A stretch of 6,729 nucleotides of DNA from Actinomycetota bacterium. GTDB lineage: Bacteria; Actinomycetota; Actinomycetes; Actinomycetales; Microbacteriaceae. The notes below the pieces were generated by a model, which was not told the origin of the DNA, made no database searches, and saw only the letters and a program-made list of their open reading frames with translations. The DNA is taken from assembly GCA_009704155.1 (NCBI GenBank), contig WLES01000046.1, forward strand, positions 1-6,729, read 5' to 3'. Position 1 is the stretch's first letter. Each line of letters begins with the position of its first letter. Position numbers and translations under genes: made by a program. Below are positions 1 through 5,939 of the stretch, in pieces.

Positions 1-1051
1 AGAAACGGAGTGCCGGCCCTGGAATCTCAATCTCTCCCAGTGATTCGTGCTCGACGGTGACAACCAACCCTTGAGACCGAGTTTGATCCCAGGCGTACAC
101 CTCATCCATCGTCCGAATTCGACCGGCTGGAACTCCCGCTTTGTCGAGCTGCTCGAGCAGGGTGGCGGACTCGTGTTGCGCGAGCGCGGTTTCGAGAAAA
201 GTCACAAGCTCAGCGTGATTAACAACGCGGTCGCGGTTCTCAGAGAAACGAGAATCATCATCGAGGTCGAGTGTTGCGCGAAGCGCTTGCCAGTGTCGAT
301 CGTTGCCGACGGCAATTTGCACCATTCCGTCTCCCGTTCGGAACAGCCCGTATGGCGCTAGAGATGGGTGGTGATTTCCGCGGGCGTGACCGGTGTGATT
401 CGCGACTGTTTGAGCGGTCCCCTGATAGACGTGCGCACCGACCGTCGCAGCGAGGAGTGACGTGCGAACGATTGACCCAACACCGGTGCGTTCGCGCTCG
501 TACAGGGCAGCCATAATCCCGAATGCGCCGTATAGGCCCGCAAGGACATCCGAGATGGGAACACCGACGCGCTGCGGGTCGGTTGGGCTCGATCCCGTCA
601 CCGACATGAGCCCGGCCTCGCCCTGAGCGATTTGGTCGTAACCGGGGCGCGCGGCTTCAGGTCCGTCGTGGCCAAACCCGGTGATGCTCAACACGACGAG
701 TCGGGGGTTGAGCTCGCGCAGTCGTTCCTCACTGAACCCGAGCCGCGCCATAGTTCCGGTGGAGAAGTTCTCGATGAGCACATCGGCGCGGGCCACGAGC
801 GCATCGAACACCTCGCGCCCGGCGTCTGTCTTGAGGTCGACAATGACTGATTCTTTGTTGCGATTGACCGACAAGAAATAGGTCGATTCGCCTTCGACAA
901 ATGGTGGACCCCACTGTCGCGAGTCGTCACCCCCGGGTGATTCGATCTTGATGACCCGCGCACCGAGATCACCCAGCATCATTCCTGCGTGAGGACCAGC
1001 AACCGCTCGCGACAGATCGAGCACGAGCAGGCCGTCGAGTTGCAATCTCAC
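1..1051 (-). CDS. Class III (CaiB/BaiF) CoA-transferase, 3' end beyond the window
   Basis: This is an acyl-CoA:carboxylate CoA-transferase of family III, a cytosolic enzyme that moves CoA between carboxylic acids through an aspartyl-CoA thioester. The reading frame is open from a GTG at 1051 to the left edge, giving 350 visible residues of a family usually near 380-450, so only the C-terminus is missing. Family hallmarks are an N-terminal LDLSRAVAGPHAGMMLGDLGA-like block (about residues 11-31), VIKIESPGGDD (33-43), FLSVNRNKES (59-68), LIENFSTGTMARLG (92-105) and GYDQIAQGEAGLMS (137-150). Asp168, in GVPISDVLAG, sits where formyl-CoA transferase has its catalytic Asp169. The GTG overlaps the dedA stop as GTGA (1048-1051), which suggests translational coupling and fixes the start; only a weak purine stretch precedes it. 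The substrate is unknown, and no acyl-CoA dehydrogenase, hydratase or decarboxylase neighbour is visible to suggest one. The family assignment is secure; any specific substrate name would be a guess. Confidence 0.93.
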   Translation of the reverse strand, partial: MRLQLDGLLVLDLSRAVAGPHAGMMLGDLGARVIKIESPGGDDSRQWGPPFVEGESTYFLSVNRNKESVIVDLKTDAGREVFDALVARADVLIENFSTGTMARLGFSEERLRELNPRLVVLSITGFGHDGPEAARPGYDQIAQGEAGLMSVTGSSPTDPQRVGVPISDVLAGLYGAFGIMAALYERERTGVGSIVRTSLLAATVGAHVYQGTAQTVANHTGHARGNHHPSLAPYGLFRTGDGMVQIAVGNDRHWQALRATLDLDDDSRFSENRDRVVNHAELVTFLETALAQHESATLLEQLDKAGVPAGRIRTMDEVYAWDQTRSQGLVVTVEHESLGEIEIPGPALRF

Positions 1052-1686
1052 GCGATGTCTTTTCGATTTGCTCGCCACGTGCGAAAACCTGCGATGACGG
1101 AAATGCCGATTACAACCCCCGCAATGACATAGGCGACGGACTTCACACCGGGAATGAAGTACGCACCCCATCCTGCAAAAGTTAGTCCGACACCCCAGAG
1201 GAGGGCTCCCGTGAAGTTTGAGGTCAAGAATCGGTGATAGTTCATCCGGCCGATTCCCGCTACCCACGGAACAAAAACGCGCGCCCACGGAACGAAGCGG
1301 GCCACCACGATCGACCACCAACCATAACGTTCATACATTTTCTCGGCAGCGACAACAATCTTCTTCATTCGAGGGCCAGTTCGAGCATCGAGGTAGGGCC
1401 GGCCGAGGTTTCGACCCATGACGAAGCCCATTTGGTCACCCATAAACGCGGCGATGCCGGTTCCGATGGCGAGCACAACAATGTCGATTCCGGCGAGATC
1501 AGCCGCGATGAGGCCGGAGGCAAACAGCAGCGTGTCACCCGTAATGAAGGGAATGAACGCACCGACGAATAGCCCTGTGCCAGCGAAGACGAGCCCCCAA
1601 ATCAGGAGGTAAAAACCGACGATTCCGGCCATTGCGATTGTGTCGTTGAACCAGGGAAGCAAGTCCTCCGAAGCGGCAACAATCAT
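1048..1686 (-). CDS. DedA-family (SNARE-associated/VTT domain) integral membrane protein
   Basis: This 212-residue polytopic inner-membrane protein belongs to the DedA family. Members act in envelope homeostasis, and several have been linked to lipid (undecaprenyl-phosphate or phospholipid) translocation. Hydrophobic stretches lie at about residues 20-48, 52-80, 122-145, 155-178 and 182-201. Family signatures seen are GDTLLFASGLIA (50-61), a GD...G...GR..G block (83-95), RYG...VVARFVPWAR (near 120-136, with Arg130 and Arg136 kept), VPWVAGIGRM (139-148) and F..SNFTGALLW (153-164). Two usual residues are replaced: Gly36 stands where a Glu is normally found (FAxTGL) and Thr49 where the Pro of the PGD motif is expected; Asp51 is kept. 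An in-frame TGA lies one codon before the ATG, so this is the earliest possible start. A purine-rich GAGGAGAGAGG ends 12 nt upstream, a rather long spacing. It sits 37 bp after ugd and overlaps the CoA-transferase, so co-transcription is likely. Confidence 0.93.
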   Translation of the reverse strand: MIVAASEDLLPWFNDTIAMAGIVGFYLLIWGLVFAGTGLFVGAFIPFITGDTLLFASGLIAADLAGIDIVVLAIGTGIAAFMGDQMGFVMGRNLGRPYLDARTGPRMKKIVVAAEKMYERYGWWSIVVARFVPWARVFVPWVAGIGRMNYHRFLTSNFTGALLWGVGLTFAGWGAYFIPGVKSVAYVIAGVVIGISVIAGFRTWRANRKDIA

Positions 1687-1723
1687 GCTTCAACCGTACC
1701 TCTCTCCTCGGGTGAGCCCTTAC

Positions 1724-2899
1724 TCAGTTGACTCCGAAAATGTCTCGCGTATAGACCTTGTCGCTCGCCGAAGACAATTCGCTAGACATTCGATTCGCCA
1801 CAATAATGTCCGAACGATCTATGAAGTCGCCAAGATCGGTGACGACATCACTGCCGGCAAATGAATCGCCGGTGAAGTTGGGTTCGTAAACGATGACCTC
1901 AATTTTCTGGGATCGAAGTCTCTCAATCACACCCAACACACTTGACTCGCGGAAGTTGTCGCTCCCCGACTTCATTGCCAGTCGATACACGCCGACTACT
2001 GATGGCTTGCGGCTTACGATGTCTGCCGCAATCACGTCTTTGCGCTGTTCATTCGCCTCGACAACGGCGCGAATAGTTGTTTGCGGGACGTCTCGGTAAC
2101 TCGCCAACATTTGTTTGGTGTCTTTGGGGAGGCAATACCCTCCATACCCAAACGACGGATTGTTGTAACCGGACCCGATGCGCGGATCGAGACTGACACC
2201 CTCGATGATTGCCCTCGTGTTGAGATTGAAACCCATCGCGAACGAGTCAATCTCGTTGAAGTAGGCGACGCGAAGTGCGAGATAGGTGTTCGAAAACAAC
2301 TTGATGGCCTCCGCCTCGGTGGAGTCTGTCAAAACGATTGGGGTGTTGTCGGCCTCGGCGCATTCGGCGAGAAGGGTGGCAAATCGCTGGCCGTTAGCCC
2401 CGCTGTCACCAACCACGATTCGCGAGGGAAACAAATTGTCGTGAAGTGCATGACCTTCCCTAAGGAACTCGGGCGAGAACACAAGCGCAGTGATTCCCAG
2501 CTCCAGGCGAATCCGATCCGTGAACCCGATGGGAACTGTCGACTTGACCACAATCAATGCGTCGGGGTTGGATGCGTGGGCGTTCGCGATTGTCGATTCC
2601 ACCGATGACGTATCGAAACTGTCCGTCTCAGAGTCGTAGTTGGTGGGTGTCGCAATGATGACGAGGGTTGCGTCCCGGTATGCCTTGGCTGCGTCGAGGG
2701 TCGCCTCGAGTTGAAGTTCTTTGCTCGCGAAAAAACGTGAAATCTCAGAGTCGACAATCGGTGATTCTCGTCGATTGACAGCAGCGACGCGCTCCGGATC
2801 AACATCAAGCGCAACAACGTGGTGCCGCTGGGCCAGCAGAACTGCGAGGGAAAGGCCAACATAGCCAATTCCGACAACGACAATTCGTTCAGCGCTCAC
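1724..2899 (-). CDS. ugd: UDP-glucose 6-dehydrogenase, short (E. coli Ugd / HasB-like) type
   Basis: It oxidises UDP-glucose to UDP-glucuronate using two NAD+, supplying the cytosolic precursor for acidic surface polysaccharides or UDP-xylose/pentose sugars. The 391 residues match the length of E. coli Ugd (388). In order: the Rossmann NAD motif VVGIGYVGLS (8-17), ATPTNYD (83-89), STVPIGFT (120-127), PEFLREG (143-149), the TDSTEAEAIKLFSNTYLA region (191-208) with catalytic Lys200 and Asn204, LDPRIG (237-242), FGYGGYCLPKD (250-260) with nucleophile Cys256 and Asp260, then the C-terminal UDP-binding domain with VYRLAMKSGSDNFR (304-317). All expected catalytic residues are present. The start is GTG at 2897-2899. 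An AGGA (2907-2910) lies 7 nt upstream and an in-frame TAG shortly before it rules out earlier starts. It is first in a unit with dedA and the CoA-transferase. No glycosyltransferase or polysaccharide gene is adjacent, but galU, which makes its substrate, ends at 6581. Confidence 0.97.
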   Translation of the reverse strand: MSAERIVVVGIGYVGLSLAVLLAQRHHVVALDVDPERVAAVNRRESPIVDSEISRFFASKELQLEATLDAAKAYRDATLVIIATPTNYDSETDSFDTSSVESTIANAHASNPDALIVVKSTVPIGFTDRIRLELGITALVFSPEFLREGHALHDNLFPSRIVVGDSGANGQRFATLLAECAEADNTPIVLTDSTEAEAIKLFSNTYLALRVAYFNEIDSFAMGFNLNTRAIIEGVSLDPRIGSGYNNPSFGYGGYCLPKDTKQMLASYRDVPQTTIRAVVEANEQRKDVIAADIVSRKPSVVGVYRLAMKSGSDNFRESSVLGVIERLRSQKIEVIVYEPNFTGDSFAGSDVVTDLGDFIDRSDIIVANRMSSELSSASDKVYTRDIFGVN

Positions 2900-2977
2900 C
2901 CCTAAATCCTAGGTGGAGTGGTGGTCGCCCAATCCAGGGGATAGTGTGGCGAGTGGTTTACACAAAGGAGTGCCACG
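2900..2977. promoter_or_regulatory. Divergent intergenic region between ugd and kynU
   Basis: This 78-bp gap separates the divergent starts of ugd and kynU and must carry promoters for both units unless they lie inside the genes. Possible -10 elements overlap one another: TAGTGT (2942-2947) towards kynU and its near-antiparallel CACTAT (2941-2946, minus strand) towards ugd. No convincing -35 box is seen for either. The 7-mer GAGTGGT occurs twice in the same orientation (2916-2922 and 2951-2957), 35 bp apart. There is no regulator gene next to it. The region's role is secure by position; the individual boxes are guesses. Confidence 0.5.
2964..2970 (+). promoter_or_regulatory. Strong Shine-Dalgarno of kynU
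   Basis: AAAGGAG, a near-perfect anti-16S match, lies 7 nt before the kynU ATG at 2978. It fixes the start of kynU and is the strongest ribosome binding site in the window. Confidence 0.85.
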
Positions 2978-4297
2978 ATGTCCGAGCCCGTCCTACCCGG
3001 CGATGCGACACTTCGGGCAACCGCTGAGAAGCTCGACGCCGCTGATCCCCTCGCGCATTTTCGCGAACGATTTGTCATTACGGACCCGGACGTTTGTTAC
3101 CTCGACGGCAATTCGCTTGGTCGCATGCCGCACGAAACGGCCACCGCCATCAACTCGTTCCTGACAGACGAATGGTCAACCGAGGTGGTTGACGGTTGGT
3201 CGCACTGGATTGACGAATCGAGTCGTGTGGGTGACGTGGTGTCCAGTGCCGCGCTCGGCACATCGGCCGGTCAGACACTCGTCGGCGACACAACAAGCGT
3301 CAACCTTTACCAACTTCTCGGCGCCGTCATCGCCGCGCATCCTGAGCGCCGCACGATCATCGTCGACGCATCCAACTTCCCAACTGACCGTTACATCGTC
3401 CAGGGTCTCGCGGAGCAGCACGGTCTCACGGTCGTAACGCTCAACAACGACGGCACCGGCGGACCCGGTGCAACGGAGATTCGCAACCGCGACGAGTTGA
3501 TCAGTCCAGCAGACCTCGACCCGTACCTCACCGACGATGTCGCCGTCCTGACGATGCAGGCGATTCACTATCGATCCGGTTCACGACCAGACATGAAGGG
3601 AATCACCGATCTCGCACGCTCACGCGGAATCCTCATCGTGTGGGATTGCGCCCACGCCGTCGGGTCAATCGACCTCGACTTCGACGGGAACGGTGTCGAC
3701 CTCGCCGTCGGGTGCACATACAAATACGGCAACAGCGGCCCAGGGGCGCCAGCGTGGTTGTTCGTGCGTAAAGAACTTCAATCGACTCTCCGCCCTCCCA
3801 TCCAGGGGTGGTTCGCACAGGAGGACCAGTTCGCGATGGGGCCGTTCTTTGAACCAACCGACACGATTCGCCGATTCCAGATTGCGTCACCGTCGATTCT
3901 CGGACTCCGTTCAGTGCGCACGGCGTTCGCGATGATCGCGGAGGCCGGGATCGGTGCGATCGAAGCAAAAGCGTCCACCGGCACCGAGCTCATGATTCGC
4001 TTGTTCGACGAATGGCTCGAACCCCTTGGATTCAGACTCGGCACCCCGCGCCTCGCGAAGCAGCGCGGAGGGCACATCACGATTCACCACAACGACGCGA
4101 AACAAATCGCACTTGCCATGCGGAAAATCTCGAAAGTAGTTCCCGACTTCCGAATGCCGGACGGGATCCGCATCGCCATTTCACCACTCCCCACGTCATA
4201 CGTCGAGGTGTGGGACGGCTTCGCGCGGCTACGCGATCTCGTCGCCGACGGAGCCTACAAAGACGTTGAACACGACGAAGGAAACCGAGTCACATGA
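2978..4297 (+). CDS. kynU: Kynureninase
   Basis: This is a cytosolic PLP enzyme (fold type I) that hydrolyses L-kynurenine to anthranilate and L-alanine, and often also 3-hydroxykynurenine to 3-hydroxyanthranilate. The 439 residues fall within the bacterial and eukaryotic range (about 416-465). Visible family features are YLDGNSLGRMP (41-51), GW..WI (73-78), SAGQTLVGDTTSVNLYQLL (96-114, phosphate-binding residues), ASNFPTD (131-137) whose Phe stacks on PLP, HYRSG (197-201), WDCAHAVGS (222-230) with cofactor-binding Asp223 and His226, and TYKYGNSGPG (247-256) with the Schiff-base Lys249. IQGWF (275-279) is also family-typical. The ATG is supported by an AAAGGAG seven bases upstream. It is the first gene of a pair: its TGA overlaps the kynA ATG as ATGA (4294-4297). 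Neither a formamidase (kynB) nor a kynurenine monooxygenase is next to it, so an anthranilate route is likelier than de novo NAD synthesis, but that is inference. Confidence 0.97.
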   Translation: MSEPVLPGDATLRATAEKLDAADPLAHFRERFVITDPDVCYLDGNSLGRMPHETATAINSFLTDEWSTEVVDGWSHWIDESSRVGDVVSSAALGTSAGQTLVGDTTSVNLYQLLGAVIAAHPERRTIIVDASNFPTDRYIVQGLAEQHGLTVVTLNNDGTGGPGATEIRNRDELISPADLDPYLTDDVAVLTMQAIHYRSGSRPDMKGITDLARSRGILIVWDCAHAVGSIDLDFDGNGVDLAVGCTYKYGNSGPGAPAWLFVRKELQSTLRPPIQGWFAQEDQFAMGPFFEPTDTIRRFQIASPSILGLRSVRTAFAMIAEAGIGAIEAKASTGTELMIRLFDEWLEPLGFRLGTPRLAKQRGGHITIHHNDAKQIALAMRKISKVVPDFRMPDGIRIAISPLPTSYVEVWDGFARLRDLVADGAYKDVEHDEGNRVT

Positions 4298-5112
4298 GCG
4301 ACAAAGCACTCACCTACGCCCAGTACCTGAAGATCGATGAACTACTCGAGCTCAGCCAGCCGCAATCGAGCGAGCACGACGAGCCTCTCTTCATCGCAAT
4401 TCACCAGGTCTACGAACTGTGGTTCAAACAGATCCTGTGGGAAATCGCTCGCGCGCAACGGCTCTTGGAAGGCGGTGACTCGTTTGGTGCTCTCGGCACG
4501 CTCGGCCGCATTCGCACCATCCTCAAGACGTGCGTCAGCCAACTCGACATTCTCGAGACGATGACCCCCCTGCAGTTCAACTCGTTCAGGGACCGACTCA
4601 CCTCAGGGAGCGGATTCCAATCGGCTCAGTTCCGCGAACTTGAAGCTGTGCTCGGTCGCCGCGACCACGCCGGCGCAGGTGCCGCGGCGGGAACCGGCAT
4701 GGGCATGAGCGAGCACCTTGTGCCAGGCTCAATTCCTCGCGCACGGGTCGAGGCTGCGATGGCGCGTCCGAGCATGTGGGATTCAACTCTTCGCTATTTG
4801 GCCGGACGGAAGCACGCGTTTCCAGACGACATTCTCGAGCGCGACGTGACTCTCCCCTACGGCGGGGACGAGCGAGTTCAAAGCACGCTTCTCACCGTGC
4901 ACCGCACCGACCCGGAAGCCGGTCTCGTGTGTGAAGCGCTCGTCGACATAGACGAGGGACTTCAAGAGTGGCGCTATCGCCACGTCAAGATGGTCGAACG
5001 AACCATCGGAAACAAATCAGGCACCGGCGGATCGAGTGGAGTCGGATACCTGTCGTCGACACTATTCCACTCGGTGTTCCCAGACCTGTGGGCGATTCGC
5101 ACCCAGTTCTAA
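4294..5112 (+). CDS. kynA: Tryptophan 2,3-dioxygenase
   Basis: This cytosolic haem dioxygenase opens the indole ring of L-tryptophan with O2 to give N-formyl-L-kynurenine, the first step of the kynurenine pathway; the family enzyme is a homotetramer. The 272 residues fit bacterial TDOs (about 270-300). Recognisable features are the N-terminal YAQYL (8-12), FIAIHQVYELWFKQ (33-46) with distal His37 (His55 in Xanthomonas TDO), PLQFNSFRD (92-100) with Phe95 and substrate-carboxylate-binding Arg99 (Arg117), SGFQSAQFRELE (106-117), and RHVKMVERTIG (229-239) with proximal haem ligand His230 (His240), followed by KSGTGGSSG (241-249) with Thr244 (Thr254). All key residues are present, so it should be active. 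A Gly/Ala-rich stretch (126-137) stands between two helices. The start overlaps the kynU stop by ATGA; GAAGGA (4277-4282) is 11 nt upstream. Its stop directly abuts the stop of the opposing gene. Confidence 0.97.
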   Translation: MSDKALTYAQYLKIDELLELSQPQSSEHDEPLFIAIHQVYELWFKQILWEIARAQRLLEGGDSFGALGTLGRIRTILKTCVSQLDILETMTPLQFNSFRDRLTSGSGFQSAQFRELEAVLGRRDHAGAGAAAGTGMGMSEHLVPGSIPRARVEAAMARPSMWDSTLRYLAGRKHAFPDDILERDVTLPYGGDERVQSTLLTVHRTDPEAGLVCEALVDIDEGLQEWRYRHVKMVERTIGNKSGTGGSSGVGYLSSTLFHSVFPDLWAIRTQF

Positions 5113-5883
5113 TTACCGCGCTCGGCGAGCGCGCAGAGCCGCGTTGATATCGATTGGCGCCGTACTGCCGGTGTCATAGCCGAGCTCGGTGAATCGCGAA
5201 TCGGGAGCAACCTCAGGCGCAACGGCCGCAGCTGCAGCTTGTTCGCGGATCCGGGCGGCGCGTTCGCGCGCAGCGATTTCTCGCTCAGTCTCGGCTGTGA
5301 CAATCAATCCCGCGCTGTCGGGAACCTGTGTCACGCGAACTTTCGGAGCACGAACGGGAGTCCACGTGTCGTCGGCTGGTTGAACGTTGGAGGGGCGGCG
5401 CGACACGCGGGTTTCCCCTGCCTGAGCTGAGCCGTTGACGAGAACGAGCGTCACAAGCGCGAAGCCCGTAACGCCAAGACTGATTAGTGTGCCAGCCCAC
5501 ATCGCAACAAATCCGAAAACCGTCGCCGACACGAGCGAAGCCAGCGCAACTGCAGAAATCACGAGCTTGATCGACCGCATCGACGGTGTGGTTCCGTAAC
5601 CAGAATCACCTCGAACCGAGTCCCTCAGTTCAGCCTCGCGACGACGGGCGATTCGCTCTCGTTCACGCTGTCGAACGATTGCTTCACGGTTAGAAATCTC
5701 CGTCACGAACTCGTCTGGCGTGTTGGTTGTCTGGGCTACCGCCCGCAACGCCTGTTGAATCCTGATGGTGTTCTTCTCAGTCGACTCGAACTCACGTTGG
5801 CGTCGCATCGACGGAGCGAGGTAGAGGAGCCACAAGACGCCGGCAAGAACCAGCGTCAGTGTTGGTCCAATTCCACCGTCCAT
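5113..5883 (-). CDS. GlpR-like three-TM membrane protein of the actinobacterial galU/rimJ locus
   Basis: This is a 256-residue membrane protein with no enzyme motif. It has one TM segment at the N-terminus (about 8-25), a highly charged helix rich in Arg/Glu that may form a coiled coil (about 60-92), a pair of TM segments (105-127 and 129-150), then a long hydrophilic tail. The tail contains DDTWTPVRAPKVR (171-183), a second charged Ala/Arg/Glu helix (196-220) and a short end block FTELGYDTGS...INAALRARRAR. Position after rimJ and galU, the N-terminal LWLLYL-P-RR pattern and the W-P-V tail motif match the actinobacterial family that includes Rv0996 and corynebacterial GlpR, reported as the membrane receptor for the gephyrin-like Glp in cell division. 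The match is from memory of the family and synteny, and function here is inferred. The ATG at 5881-5883 has only a weak TAGG nearby. The gene lies 56 bp after rimJ, and its TAA is shared edge-to-edge with kynA. Confidence 0.75.
   Translation of the reverse strand: MDGGIGPTLTLVLAGVLWLLYLAPSMRRQREFESTEKNTIRIQQALRAVAQTTNTPDEFVTEISNREAIVRQRERERIARRREAELRDSVRGDSGYGTTPSMRSIKLVISAVALASLVSATVFGFVAMWAGTLISLGVTGFALVTLVLVNGSAQAGETRVSRRPSNVQPADDTWTPVRAPKVRVTQVPDSAGLIVTAETEREIAARERAARIREQAAAAAVAPEVAPDSRFTELGYDTGSTAPIDINAALRARRAR
5117..5133. terminator. GC-rich hairpin at the convergent gene ends (possible U-less bidirectional terminator)
   Basis: CGCGCTCG and CGAGCGCG flank a single G, so a 7-bp stem with a 3-nt loop can form on either strand. 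It begins 4 nt past the kynA stop and lies inside the last codons (RARRAR end) of the opposing GlpR-like gene. No T-tract follows on either side, so it is not a classical intrinsic terminator. The repetitive Arg/Ala coding could produce such symmetry by chance. Confidence 0.3.
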
Positions 5884-5907
5884 ATGCCTACGGTAAATCC
5901 GACAGGC

Positions 5908-5934
5908 CGCGAGACGGTGCTCATCGGTCTCGCG
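5908..5934. other. Inverted repeat in the rimJ to GlpR-like gap
   Basis: CGCGAGAC (5908-5915) and GTCTCGCG (5927-5934) are perfect 8-bp arms around an 11-nt loop. They occupy nearly half of the 56-bp gap between the two minus-strand genes. No T-tract follows in the direction of transcription, so it may be an mRNA processing or stability hairpin, or a protein-binding palindrome. No more can be said from sequence. Confidence 0.5.
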
Positions 5935-5939
5935 TGTCT

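Noticed and set aside
47..972. Several plus- and minus-strand open frames at the left end (for example 47-361, 632-850, 688-972)
   Set aside because: The continuous 350-codon CoA-transferase frame from 1051 to the edge accounts for this stretch with conserved motifs throughout; the others are shadows.
1687..1723. A terminator or promoter between ugd and dedA
   Set aside because: The 37 bp hold only a purine-rich ribosome-binding stretch upstream of dedA; no stable hairpin with T-tract and no convincing promoter boxes were seen.
2081..2608. A 175-codon open frame on the plus strand opposite ugd
   Set aside because: It lies wholly within the clearly real ugd on the other strand, shows no recognisable domain, and is explained by the codon bias of the sense gene.
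2907..2920. A CCTA/TAGG mini-palindrome near the ugd start as an operator
   Set aside because: The arms are only 4 bp and overlap the ribosome binding region; this is expected by chance.
3176..3568. A 130-codon minus-strand open frame inside kynU
   Set aside because: It is antisense to a conserved part of kynureninase, its composition is atypical, and it has no family features.
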